This document shows, piece by piece, positions 1-9,755 of a stretch of 38,202 nt of DNA. Under the pieces are notes generated by a model. It saw nothing but the letters and a program-made list of their open reading frames with translations. It was not told where the DNA came from and did no database searches. Position 1 is the stretch's first letter. Each line of letters starts with the position of its first letter. Source of the DNA: Chara braunii (taxonomy: Eukaryota; Streptophyta; Charophyceae; Charales; Characeae); the NCBI GenBank assembly GCA_003427395.1, contig BFEA01000004.1, forward strand, positions 7,510,936-7,549,137, written 5' to 3'. A program made the translations under genes and the position numbers.

Positions 1-40
<40 letters not shown>

Positions 41-55
41 CACACACACACAGAC

Positions 56-91
<36 letters not shown>
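1..91. repeat. (CA)n microsatellite
   Basis: Nearly pure CA dinucleotide repeat with a few interruptions (CG near 33-35, a GACAA break near 53-57). It starts at the window edge, so its full length is unknown. Confidence 0.97.
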
Positions 92-92
<1 letters not shown>

Positions 93-605
93 GTGCACAG
101 ACATCCTCCATCAGCGGCAGCCTGAATGTGATTCACATTCCGGCTGAGATAAGAAGTTATCAGTCTATGACCATTTGGATGTATTGTGCTTGTTCTGGTG
201 TTTGTTTTCTTTGCACCCTATGGTGAGCAACAGAAGCAGCGACAGAACTCACACGTCCAAATGGCAGATGAATGTCCTGTCAAGTACGTGCTCGCTACTT
301 GGTACCGCTTCTTGCTATTGTTGAAGAGCTTAGGAGGGAAATTTCCTTCCCCCCCTCATTAATACATGCTCAATCCTGCTCTATTTATCGGTATGCTAGT
401 TGTAATAAGACACTTCTTTCATCTGCGCAATTTCAGGGATATTAACTCACTAGCTCGGTCTGAATGCTATGTAGCTTGCTCCACGATTGCTGTGGACAGC
501 AAGTCCACCTACTCTTGAGGGAGAAATTGTGAGGTGTGCCAGTGCTGTTCTTCTGCATCTGCTCGAGACCCGCTCCTCCAAAGTTTCTCTCTGCCTTTTT
601 TACCA

Positions 606-609
<4 letters not shown>
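92..609. other. Unassigned intergenic sequence
   Basis: Single-copy-looking sequence between two microsatellites. I see no convincing gene, RNA or repeat in it. The short open frames that run into the following (CT)n tract are created by the microsatellite. Confidence 0.5.

Positions 610-657
<48 letters not shown>
610..657. repeat. (CT)n microsatellite
   Basis: Uninterrupted CT repeat of about 48 bases. It gives Ser-Leu repeat frames on one strand and Arg-Glu frames on the other, none of which look like genes. Confidence 0.97.
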
Positions 658-660
<3 letters not shown>

Positions 661-961
661 TGCGTGCACGCACGCACACTTTCAAGACGTGTCTGCTCTG
701 ACGTCAGCTAACAATTACACTACTAATTTGAATTGTTTTCCGTCCCCACCGTTATCTTCTGACACCCCTGCTCGAGATGTTGCTGACTCTAGGCTAGATT
801 CACTGATTCCACCCTTCTTGTTTCCAGCATATGTGCCGTGGGAGGTTTTGCAACGGAGAGGCATGGAGTGCTCCCCAACCACAATCAAACGAATTCACCC
901 AAGGGTCATCTTACCTCTTGGTCATTTATCCCCTTACTTTCACCTAACCAACTTTTAGCTG

Positions 962-995
962 TTTTTTTTTTTTTTTGTTTGTTTGTTTGTTTGTT

Positions 996-1053
<58 letters not shown>
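962..1053. repeat. Compound T(n)-(GTTT)n-(GT)n microsatellite
   Basis: A T tract (962-976) passes into about six GTTT units and then about 26 GT units. The poly(T) at one end suggests that it grew from the A-tail of a minus-strand retroposon, but no body of such an element is recognisable next to it. Confidence 0.95.
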
Positions 1054-1057
<4 letters not shown>

Positions 1058-1905
1058 TGTCATTTTGGATGGACATTTATTAACTTTGGAGTATATAATA
1101 ATTCTTATTTTCCTTCATTTCTTCTTAAGTTCTTACCTCTTGGTCTTCACTGAGTGGATCTGCTTATTTCCTAAAATGACCATTTTATAAACTGACTACC
1201 AATTGATATCTATTATCAGTACCTTCTTCATGTGTGTGTGTGTGTACTAAGGTCGACCGACTTTCGTCCCTGCTCGACGAGTCAGTCTTGCAGTCAAGCT
1301 TCCTTTTGCCTGTGTTTCCATGACGGCTTCATTAAAATACTATCCATTCTGTAAGCTTGTCTGAACTTGTCTCTGTCTAACTAACTATTTAATTTATTTT
1401 GCTATTCACCTTTTTTTTTTTTTTTTTTTTTGTTGACTAAGGTTTTTGCTGACCTTAACTATTATTGCATTGGCGACAGCAAGCATCCCCTCAGCCTGGT
1501 CACACGAGTAGGTTCTGGGCTTGAACGCGCGACCTCATAAAGTCCTTTTTTTCTGACTAGTATACGTTTGACCATATATTATATACATATATTCTAAGTC
1601 TAGAGGTTCCATAACCCAGTTTTTGGGGGGTGAGGTTCATGAATCTGAGGTTATGAACCAGTTTTCTGGACTGGAACTCGTCGCCTGGAATATCAATCAT
1701 AGGTAGCAAATCGGCGCTTTTGCAGGTTTAAATTTCTAAAGATTTGACGTGAGGATATGACGAGGAACATCGGCATCAGCAACGGAGGATTGTGAATGTT
1801 GTTGTATATACATATCGATACTACCGGTAGGTTCAGCCGCTTCAGCGAGCAATAAATGTGCGAGTAGGCGCCAGACTCCCCGGATGTGCATGATCCTGCT
1901 TTTTT
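1054..1905. other. AT-rich unassigned sequence with one tRNA B-box-like block
   Basis: No gene is recognisable. It holds a short TG run at 1232-1246 and a T tract at 1412-1430. At 1500-1535 the minus strand reads GCGTTCAAGCCC, which resembles the internal B box (T-arm) of tRNA-derived SINEs, but no A box is found upstream, so a SINE call is not supported. The rest appears unique. Confidence 0.4.
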
Positions 1906-1910
1906 GCCTT

Positions 1911-2290
1911 TTCAGTCAGGTCAAGCTATTCCTTCGTCGTCATCAGATACGTTCGAAAACTGACACATGGACAGGGGGGCAGCAGCAGGAGTGGATAAAC
2001 TGAAAATGACAAGGATGTCCATCTTGCGAGGCTGTGAGTAAAGAGCGTCCTTCGTAACGAGGCCTAGACTGGAGATGAACGGGAGCTTTGCCTTCAGTCA
2101 GGTTAAGCTCTTCCTTCGTCGTCATCAGATACGTTCGAAAATTGACACATGGACAGTTGGAGAGGCCCAAGACCCCCTGGCGAGGGGGGCCGCAGCAGGA
2201 GTGCATAAACTGAAAATGACAAGGACGTCCATCTTGCGAGGCTGTGAGTAAAGAGCGTCCTTCGTAACGAGGCCTAGACTGGAGATGAAC
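1911..2290. repeat. Tandem duplication, ~182 bp unit, two copies
   Basis: Copy 1 (about 1911-2092) and copy 2 (about 2093-2290) both run from TTCAGTCAGGT through TTCCTTCGTCGTCATCAGAT, a TGACACATGGACAG block and GGCTGTGAGTAAAGAGCGTC to GGAGATGAAC. Copy 2 carries an extra ~27 bp after the GGACAG block. Identity is high by eye, so the duplication is fairly recent. No coding function is visible. Confidence 0.9.
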
Positions 2291-2596
2291 AGGAGGTAGA
2301 TCTCACTAGGTCAAGAGTAAAGGGGGGTCTTCGTAACGAGGCCACCCAAAAAAATCCAAACAGTTTGAACGCAAGTTAGAGCATCGATGAGTAGGTATGT
2401 ATGGACTGTGGGGAGTACGTATGGACTGTGGGGATGAGACTGCCTGATGTCGAGGAACAGAGTTAAGGGAGGGGAACTTAAGAGCGAGGATCATATCTGA
2501 GTGAGCTTAGGAGGACTGGGGCCATGAGATGAGGGAGAAGCAGGTGTCAAAAGATGTGTCGGAAAAGCTGCGCTGACATCTCACAGGCTTTTGCAT
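2291..2596. other. Unassigned sequence
   Basis: G-rich sequence with a small local duplication (GTATGGACTGTGGGGA twice, near 2398-2434). No gene or known element is seen. Confidence 0.4.
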
Positions 2597-2749
2597 CTAC
2601 CAGATACCACCTGCTTCGCCGGGTATCTGAACTGTGGCCTAGACCAGATGCATTTGGACTGATCGAACATTTCGGATGGACTGCGCGGACTACGGGCGCT
2701 AAAAAATGTTGAGAACAGAGAGCATGCCTCGTAGGTTCTTGCGATAGTC

Positions 2750-3462
2750 AAGCCCTTCTTGTGAGGGCGGCTGTGCAAGTCACGGATCAAATTGTTATCG
2801 ACTTTGCCGTGGTCGCATGGGGTGTTGTGTGCGGATGTCGACAACGAGACGGACACGACGTGTTCCCTGTGTGGAAGTCTCAAGTGTTCGGCTGCTTGGC
2901 TGTGAACTCGGTGAGTGCATGAATTAGCGGTTATGTTCCAACGGACTCCCTCTCCCTCTCTCTCTCTTCCTCTCTCTCTCTCCCAACGTTGTTAGCGTGA
3001 TCATGTTCAAGCCCTTCTTGCGAGGGCGACTGTGCAAGTCATGATCGAGTTGTTATCGACTTTGCCGTGGTCACATGGGGTGTTGCGAATGTCACGAACG
3101 AGACCGACACGGCATGTTTCCCTGTGTGGAAGTCGAGCGTTCAGCTGTCGCTGCTGTGCCGCTGCCTAGCTTTGAACGGAGTGACTGCAAGAATTACCAG
3201 TTACTCAGAGACTCCCTCTCTCTTGGAAAGTTGAAGCTGTGAGCTTGATGTGCACGCCCTTCTCTTGCGACCGCGACTGTGCAAGTCACGAATCGAATTG
3301 TTGTGGACTTTGCCGTGGTCACATGGGGTGTTGCAGATGTAGAGAACGAGTGGAGACGGAACCGATGTGTTCCATGCATGGAGGGTAAGCTTTGGGGCAA
3401 GTTTGGGCTGCTTCGCTTTGGACTCTGTGAGTATAAGAATTAGCAGTTATGTTCTGAGAGAC

Positions 3463-3504
<42 letters not shown>

Positions 3505-3505
3505 C
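2750..3505. repeat. Three degenerate tandem units of ~245 bp, each ending in a CT-rich tract
   Basis: Units start near 2750, 3007 and 3250. All share, in order, GCCCTTCT-TG-GAGGGCG (degenerate), CTGTGCAAGTCA, GACTTTGCCGTGGTC, CATGGGGTGTTG, an AACGAG block, a GTGTGGAAGTC-like block and a GARTTA-CAGTTAT block. The units end in CT-rich tracts at about 2947-2985, 3211-3224 and 3463-3505. The microsatellite therefore appears to be part of the duplicated unit. No coding function is supported. Confidence 0.85.
3463..3505. repeat. (CT)n microsatellite
   Basis: CT dinucleotide run closing the third of the ~245 bp tandem units, followed by a short degenerate CGCTCGCTCTCGCT stretch. Confidence 0.95.
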
Positions 3506-3690
3506 GCTCTCGCTCTGAGATGCTGTGGTTAGTTGAATCGGCTTTGCCAAGCAACATTTTTTAGGCTGCGAGCGAGGACAAAATCAGATCTTGGAGGCAG
3601 GAATGTTGAAGAGGTCCCGCCAAAATCTTGTCTGTACATGAAGAAGTGCATTCTGGGGCATGCCGGCTGATCAATTTGGCCTCAGTCCAC
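3506..3690. other. Unassigned spacer
   Basis: Short sequence between two tandem-repeat blocks, with no recognised content. Confidence 0.4.
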
Positions 3691-4138
3691 TACTCAACAC
3701 TTGACAGGTATCTGGACGGGAACGTAGAGCACATGCATTTGGACTGAATGAACATTTCGAATGACAGGTCCACATACACTTCGTATGCTGTGTATCCACC
3801 CGGGCTTAGCAGAGAAACCATCTGGTAGGTGAGGGAGAAACACGAGGCGGCAGGAATTTAGCACCGGTCCACGCATTGTTGTTTATGCAGCAGGAGGTGC
3901 GGGTATACTCAACATTGGACAGGTACCTGGACTGGCACCTAGACTACATGCAATTGGACTGATCAAACAGTTAGAATGTATTGAACCTGTAACAGGTCCA
4001 GATACATTCAGTATGCACTGGCAGAGAAACCATATATTATCTGCAAGATGCAGGATAACTCAGAGGCGGCAAGAATTTAGCACTGGTCCACGAGACTCCA
4101 TGGACTGTCTGTCGTTTGCGCAGCAGCAGGTGCATATC
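3691..4138. repeat. Tandem duplication, ~215 bp unit, two copies plus a distant partial copy
   Basis: Copies at about 3691-3900 and 3907-4138 share an ACTCAACA-TTG-GACAGGTA-CTGGAC block, CATGCA-TTGGACTGA, ACAGGTCCA-ATACA, GCAGAGAAACCAT, GAGGCGGCA-GAATTTAGCAC-GGTCCACG and GCAGCAGGTGC. A partial third copy at about 2598-2680 shares GGTATCTG, GATGCATTTGGACTGA and GAACATTTCGGATG. This links the block to the ~245 bp repeat cluster just upstream. Confidence 0.85.
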
Positions 4139-4219
4139 TGGTGTATGGTACTGGATAGCCTGGTGGAGTGTCCGAATCTATCAGCAATTCGGGACCAGAT
4201 ACATGTCTTCACCACATTC

Positions 4220-4350
4220 AAGCTGGTGGGCAATATACCACACTCGGACTTTGTACTCGTTATTTTTGTGGACGTAATTGCGGCCAAATACATCCAGCTT
4301 TGGTAGTATATGCGGTCAGATACATTTAAGATAGAACTTGTGTGACAAGG
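4220..4350. repeat. Degenerate copy of a dispersed GGTCAGATACAT repeat
   Basis: Contains GTAATTGCGG and GCGGTCAGATACATTTAAGAT. The same ordered blocks occur, better preserved, at 19866-19985 and 20588-20716. This copy is weaker and its limits are uncertain. Confidence 0.5.
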
Positions 4351-4936
4351 CCCTTAGTATTTATAGCTTGATCACATTCACAGCAAGTTTAAGAGTAGAT
4401 AGAATATCATAGATAGATTCTATACATGTTTTTCTTTTTGTCTTTTTCCATTTCTTTTCAGGTAGAATGAGATCTATACTATTCTATAGTATACCGGGTT
4501 TTCAGGTGATCGATATATTTCAGAGGCGATGAGAGGAAAAGGGAGGAGGATTTGATTTAATTCCCTCCACAGAGTTTTTTTTTTTTTTTTTTTTTTTTAA
4601 TGGTTAGTGACACTTCATATTTTGAAGATGGTATCAATTCATGATATTGTTTAAGCCTTTTCTAAAGTGAAAATTTAAGATTTTGTTTGCCAAAAAGAAA
4701 AAGCGACAAAAGGTGGTTGTAGTCCTTCGGGGACATATCTCAAAATCGGAGTGATACACAGAAGGGCAATTAGCAAAATGGCCCCTCTGCAAGGACGACA
4801 CGGTTGTGTGTTGAAGCCAAAGGTAGAGATCTGCATTTCGCTCGTCACTCATAAGATCGCAGTCGTCAAACCCCGGGGCCCTACTTCAGGCATGGGCTCT
4901 TATCCCTGCCTGCAGTAAGGGCACCCCTACTGATGT
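4351..4936. other. Unassigned sequence with a poly(T) tract
   Basis: Holds a T tract at 4575-4598 and an imperfect hairpin at about 4886-4918 (CAGGCATGGG against CCCTGCCTG). No gene is recognised. The poly(T) could be the tail of a minus-strand retroposon lying to its left, but no body is identifiable. Confidence 0.4.
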
Positions 4937-5261
4937 TAAAAAAAAAAAAAAAAAAAAATATGTTTGTCAGCGACCATCCTTTCGTTATTCACAAACCCCG
5001 ACACCATGCACGCGCTTCCCCAACCCCACAACCACCCCTGCGCCACGCCACACCCCCACCCCCCAAACCCTACTGCACCAGTTGTGAACTGTCAAATACG
5101 TCATTGTGGTTGCATTGCATGAAACACTTGTGTTCTGCAAATCATGCATATGAGGCAGTTTAAACAGGTATATATTTGATTGGGGGAGGGGAGAGAAGAA
5201 GGGGGGGGGGGGAATGTATGCATAAATTGCTGATCATGGTGCGCTCCATTACCTAACCTAC
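4937..5261. other. Poly(A) tract then C-rich unassigned sequence
   Basis: A tract at about 4937-4958, followed by a CCCCACCCCC-rich stretch (5010-5070) and a G tract near 5202-5212. No gene recognised. Confidence 0.4.
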
Positions 5262-5610
5262 ACGTACAGGGCCTCTCCGTATGAAACGTACAGGTAATAT
5301 CTGTATGGGACCTGTACGGGAACCTGTACGTCATCTCGTACGTTTTGTACACCTCTGTACAGAAAAAAAAAAAAAAAAAAAAAAAAAAAACAATCATAAA
5401 AAACGTCCGGAAAAAAAAAAGTTATGCAACAGCACAATAGAAGCAACATTTGGCTGAGCATCATCTGCAGATTTTTATTAAAATTTGAGAAAATAAATAG
5501 AAACAATACAGGCTTAAAAAAAAAAAAAAAAAACTTGTAGGACCCTACCGTACGAGTACAGGAGTACGAATCCGTACTTGTACGAGGGTGTATACAGGTC
5601 GCAACGTATG
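5262..5610. repeat. GTAC/CGTACAGG-rich block split by poly(A) tracts
   Basis: GTAC or CGTAC words are densely clustered at 5262-5367 and again at 5536-5610 (for example CCTGTACGGGAACCTGTACG). Between them lie A tracts at 5363-5390 and 5516-5533 and AT-rich sequence. The two clusters may be the ends of one degenerate element with inverted termini, but I cannot align them confidently. Confidence 0.45.
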
Positions 5611-5852
5611 AATAGAGGGTTTCTAACTTTCTACTCTTGCAATGATGAATGTTGCAGCAAGTCTTAGGAAGTCTCCATTGCTGTTGCATTGTCGAGTCCA
5701 TTGGGTTCGTCGTGGGGATTGGAGAAAGTAACACAATGGATAAAGTTTTAAGAAGAAGATGACACAAGTTTTTGTACCATGGTGCCATCACCTTCCCCTC
5801 ATCCGCACCTCAACATGAGTCACACCGTCATGCTGATTGTTTGAGACTTCAA

Positions 5853-5902
<50 letters not shown>
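5853..5902. repeat. Compound (TG)n(AG)n microsatellite
   Basis: TG repeat at about 5853-5871 passing directly into AG repeat up to about 5902. Confidence 0.96.
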
Positions 5903-5904
<2 letters not shown>

Positions 5905-6700
5905 GCAATTACGTCTAAATGAACGGTGAAATAGTCCTATCACCAGTACCTCTGAACTAAAACCCCAATGGAGATTTTTGTTCTGTGCCAACAAAAAACA
6001 AAGTTGTGCAGGCACTTTTCTTTATCCTTTGCCTGGAGCCACCAGCCATCTTGGTCCCGAAGGCCGAGCCCCAATGGATGCCACGTGGTTCGCGTTCACG
6101 ACCCTGGAGATGAAGACCCCAGTAAAGCGACAAAAGGCGTCATGCATCATGACACAATCGACTGCATCACCTGGGTCCTACTGAGTGAAGTACATAAGGC
6201 TACCGTCGGTGCAAAGCGCCCCTAATATTTGGATAGTAAAACGTGTGATGAATTTTGTCTATGTTTTAGGCTACATTCGTAGGTTGAAAGCGAAAAAGAA
6301 GGTACTGAAGCTTGGCACATTTTTCCGGATTTCGAACCTGCGAAAAAGTTTTTTTATTATTATAATTTATAATTTTTTTATTATTATAAAATTTATGGTT
6401 CTGAGAGAGATAAATCAGGCAGGAATACGTATAGGCGTTGTTCCTAGTAGCGAAGGTGCTTAGATTCCTTGTAATCGTAGACTATAATTACTAGAACGAG
6501 AGCATATATGCTTTCACTCACGCTGAGCAGTAAGAGGTGAAAGGTCTATAGCATTTGAGCTTCGCACTCGTTGAGTTTTGGATCCTCACCAATAGAGAGG
6601 ACCCATCCACCAGCATGCTGTCGGTGTGTGCTCTTATCACCAGGGACAGCAGATCCGGCAGATGTTGTTTATACAAAGGACATTTGTTAATCTGGAAGAG
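5903..6700. other. Unassigned sequence
   Basis: An ordinary-composition stretch (5960-6230), then an AT-rich stretch with a small inverted TTATTATTATAA region near 6352-6390. An open frame at 5968-6225 has no recognisable domain. I see no supported gene. Confidence 0.4.
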
Positions 6701-6727
6701 TTATTTATATAGATAGTGCGTAGATTG

Positions 6728-6995
6728 GTGGGATTAATTTTTTAGTGAGTCAAATAGACAAAGGCAAGTAGACTAAGTCACACAAGTAATCAGAGGTAAA
6801 CAAAGTCAAATAGACAGTCAAATAGACAAAGTCAAGTAGACTAAGTCCAGGAGATACTCAAGATATGCTCCGTACATAATAATTGTATGTCTGGTGGGTA
6901 TTGGGGGGATTGATTATTTAGTGAGTATCAATTGCGGAGTCACACAAATAATCACAGATTCACAGGTAAACAAAGTCAAATAGACAAAGCCAAAT
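6728..6995. repeat. AAATAGACAAAG array, left cluster, with one 'GGAGATACTCAAGAT' block
   Basis: Repeats of (GTAAA)CAAAGTCAAATAGACA mixed with AGTCAAGTAGACTAAGTCCAGGAGATACTCAAGATATGCTCC...TGTCTGGTGGGTA (6826-6900). Two tandem larger units each begin with a GATTG(GT)GGG...TTTAGTGAGT block. The same building blocks recur at 8035-8321 and 8740-8828. Confidence 0.85.
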
Positions 6996-6999
6996 AGAC

Positions 7000-7920
7000 A
7001 GTTCCCTTCTTTAGGGTGTTTTTGTTCGTATGAGGGGTGGGGCTTGGTTTTACTCCCTATGGAGAAAATCCAAGTCCTTGCTCCAAGAAGGCTGCGGGGT
7101 AAGAGGGGGGAGGGGGGGCGACCGAGGGGGGGCGACCGAGGGGGGACTGTGGGTTTTGTGAGTAGGTCAGAAAGAAGGGGCTGGGACGACGCAGGCCGGT
7201 GCTGGGGTGGTTTTGCTCTGTGACCCGGAGAGGAGCATGAGGCTTGGGGAGTTCTGTCGAGGGAGGAAGATAGAACCAGCACTTTCGACGTGGCCGTAGC
7301 TGGGGTGTATCCCTGTCACCGGTTGGGGCGTGCGGCTATGGGGAGTTGCCGAGGGAGGAAGGCACTCCTCACCATCTTCGCTAGGTTGGTCGGTACTGGG
7401 GCTTGGTGGGGTCCTGTAACTCTAGCATGGGAGGGTATGAGACCAGCCGTGTGTCGGTTGAGGACTGAACACGAGACCTGCAGTTTTCTCCGATAGTTGC
7501 GGGGAGAGTGGGTGGTTGTTTGGTTGTGCAGTCCATACTAAGGTTCTTTGGTTCTGGATCCTTGGTAGCACTTAGCCCTTACCTGTAACTGGGGTGTCGG
7601 AGTTCAGAGACAGTCACAACGAGACTGACATCCGAATAGCTTTTTTGTTCTGTGCCCCTGTTTTGCCGATGCCAGAACGACGCTGGCCGGAGCTGGGGCG
7701 TCGCCCTGTGACCTGCAATTTGCAGGAGTATGAGGCCTTGTAGAGAGATCTGGGGTTTGCCGAGGGTGGAAGGCAAGCCAGTGGCGAATCGGCGGGGGGG
7801 CTGCGTAGTGGCGAGAAGAGATCAGCTATGGGTGATGTTGGTATGGTTGGTACTGTCCCTGAGTAAGTATGTCCCGGGGAAAGGAGGGCTAGGAATTACC
7901 TTAGGAGTCTAGTTCCAAAA
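7000..7920 (+). repeat. G-rich dispersed repeat block, several tandem degenerate units
   Basis: At least four degenerate units containing GGTCGGTACTGGGGCTTG-like, CCTGTGACC-like, GAGCATGAGG-like and AGAGATCTGGGGTTTGCCGAGG-like blocks. The last unit (7665-7920) is closely matched by a copy at 18307-18508 on the same strand, and in reverse orientation at 15590-15850 and 16060-16260. No protein domain is recognised in any frame. The block sits between two AAATAGACAAAG arrays. Confidence 0.75.
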
Positions 7921-8002
7921 AAATTCATAGAATTTCTCAAATTTTTCAAAAAACGTTGCAATCTGTTCTTAAAAAAAGGGGGGTAGTCTGTTTTGAAAGG
8001 GG

Positions 8003-8033
<31 letters not shown>
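8003..8033. repeat. Poly(A) tract
   Basis: About 31 A residues at the right end of the G-rich repeat block, immediately before the second AAATAGACAAAG array. The position would fit a retroposon A-tail, but this is inference. Confidence 0.9.
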
Positions 8034-8034
<1 letters not shown>

Positions 8035-8321
8035 ACAGGTAAACAAAGTCAAATAGACAAAGCCAAATAGACTAAGTCATAGAAGTATCACAGGTAAACA
8101 AAGCCAAATAGACAGTCAAATAGACAAAGCCAAATAGACAGTCAAATAGACAAAGCCAAATAGACAGTCAAATAGACAGCCAAATAGATAGACAAAGCCA
8201 ATAGACAGTCAAATAGATAGACAAAGCCAAATAGACAGTCAAATAGACAAAGTCAAGTAGACTAAGTCCAGGGGATACTCAAGATATGCTTTGTACACAA
8301 TAATTGTATATCTGGTGGGTC
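8035..8321. repeat. AAATAGACAAAG array, middle cluster
   Basis: About a dozen units of ACAAAGCCAAATAGACAGTCAAATAG and variants, then one copy of the TAAGTCCAGGGGATACTCAAGATATGC...CTGGTGGGT block (8262-8321). The nad2 fragment begins directly at the end of that block. Confidence 0.9.
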
Positions 8322-8718
8322 CTATCAAGGCTAATAAATAAGCTCCGCAACCTAAAGCAGCAAAAGAGAGAGAAAATTTGCTGCAAAATCCTGCTAATGG
8401 AGGTATTCCTGATAATGAAAACATAGTAATAGACATTGTAATAGCTAAAATAGGATTCGTCCACGCTAACGCGGCTAAATCCGCTATATATATTTTAAAC
8501 GATTTTGGCGTAAAGCTAAAACTATTCCAAATACATTGATGGTCATTATTACATAAATTAAAACATTCAAAACACCTATTAGTAAAGACTGTATACCTTC
8601 CATAATTCCACATGAAAAACTAATTAAAAGGTAACCTACATGGCCAGTAGAACTATAAGCTAAAAGTTTTTTGACTTTGTTTTGAGCCATTGCGGCTAAT
8701 GCTCCTAATATCATGGAA
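8322..8718 (-). pseudogene. nad2: Mitochondrial nad2 fragment in nuclear DNA (NUMT)
   Basis: The minus strand encodes an internal part of NADH dehydrogenase subunit 2, a membrane proton-pumping subunit of respiratory complex I. The N-terminal part reads SIASMILGALAAMAQNKVKK, then LLAYSSTGHVGYL and LALRQNRLKYI. After a frame change near 8487 it continues with ADLAALAWTNPILAIT, SIPPLAGFCSKF-like (seen as SGIPPLAGFCSKF) and AALGCGAYLLALIG. A TATATATA run at the frame change suggests a 2-base slippage insertion. Both ends of the gene are missing and the piece sits between AAATAGACAAAG repeats, so it cannot be functional. The match is to the plant/charophyte form of the family as I know it. The exact donor lineage cannot be told without a search. 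An assembly join to mitochondrial sequence is an alternative. Confidence 0.88.
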
Positions 8719-8739
8719 GCAATACTGCAAAAAAAAAAA

Positions 8740-8828
8740 TAGACAAAGTCAAATAGACAAAGTCAAGTAGATTAAGTTCAGGAGATACTCAAGATCTGCT
8801 CCATACACAATAATTGTATGTTCGGTGG
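8740..8828. repeat. AAATAGACAAAG array, right cluster
   Basis: Two to three AAATAGACAAAGTC units followed by a third copy of the CAGGAGATACTCAAGAT...GTATGTTCGGTGGGTA block. It closes the interval that holds the nad2 fragment. Confidence 0.85.
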
Positions 8829-9240
8829 GTATGACAGCCCCCGACCAGTTTCAACCAGTAGACACACAGTTTTGCCACAAGGGGCTGGGCTATACCAACA
8901 CTTTGCTATGAATCAAGTGACTATACAGAGACTCTGCATATTCTCGAAAGTGGTATCTCAGGCCTGGACCCCATTGCATGGCGGTGGCTTGGTGCGTGGA
9001 AAGCCTTCAGGAAGGATATTCAGTACCATTGCAGCGGAAAGGGGACCCAACCGCAGCAGGAATTTTTGGCCCCTTCCCAGCTAAAAGTTGCCCAATCAGG
9101 AAGATATGCCTGAAATAGCAAACCCTGTAACCCGCACCAGTTCGTCGCAGGGCCAATTCCTGCTAGGGAAGACCTCCTGCCCACCTTCCCTTGCATCCTC
9201 AATCAATTATTACTTACTACTAGTCATGAGTTATGATCCA
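8829..9240. other. Unassigned sequence
   Basis: Ordinary composition, with no domain recognised in either strand's open frames and no repeat seen. Confidence 0.4.
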
Positions 9241-9755
9241 AGGCTAGTTCGGCATAGAGCCACCCTAGCCAATGTCTTGCCTAAGCCAACTCTAGACCAG
9301 TCTGGGCGCCTATTGGGATTATGTTGCAGTTGGTATGAGTACCACACCGGGCCAGTCCGGAACAGAATGTTACCACGAAGCCACCATAGGCAGTGTCTTA
9401 CCTAAGCCAACTCTAGACCAGCCTGTGTGCCACTCCAGCCTAGTCCGGAACCGAATGTTTCCTCGGAGCCACCCTAGGCACTGTCTTACCTATGCCAACT
9501 CTAGACCAGCCAGAGTACCTATCAGGATTATGTCATGGTTGGATTATATGGTCCAGGCTAGTCCGGAACCAAATGTTTCCGCGGACCCACCATACGCAGT
9601 GTCAGCACCTAAGCCAACTCTAGACAAGCCTGTGTGACACTCCAGACTAGTCCTGAACCGAATGTTTCCTCAGAGTCACCCTAGGTAGTTCTCACCTAAG
9701 CAAACTCTAGACCATCCTGTGTACCTATCAAGGTTATATTATGGTTGGATTATTT
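9241..9755. repeat. Higher-order tandem array, five units alternating ~110 and ~90 bp
   Basis: Each unit has (A/G)GGCTAGTCCGGAACCGAATG, a TTTCCTCGGAGCCACC-like block, a CCTAGGCAGTGTCTTACCTA-like block and GCCAACTCTAGACCAGCC. Units 1, 3 and 5 then carry a CCTATCAGGATTATG...TGGTTGG extension, while units 2 and 4 carry a short GTGTG-CACTCCA end. The long/short alternation implies a ~200 bp dimeric unit. Open frames here (with a repeated PKPTLDQ motif) follow from the repetition. Confidence 0.88.

Noticed and set aside
487-958. Ser-Leu and Arg-Glu repeat proteins over the (CT)n tract
   Set aside because: The frames are open only because a dinucleotide repeat has no stops. No other coding signal is present.
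9335-9637. Repeat protein with PKPTLDQ motif
   Set aside because: The peptide repeat mirrors the DNA tandem array, units differ in length without keeping frame, and all three frames show fragments.
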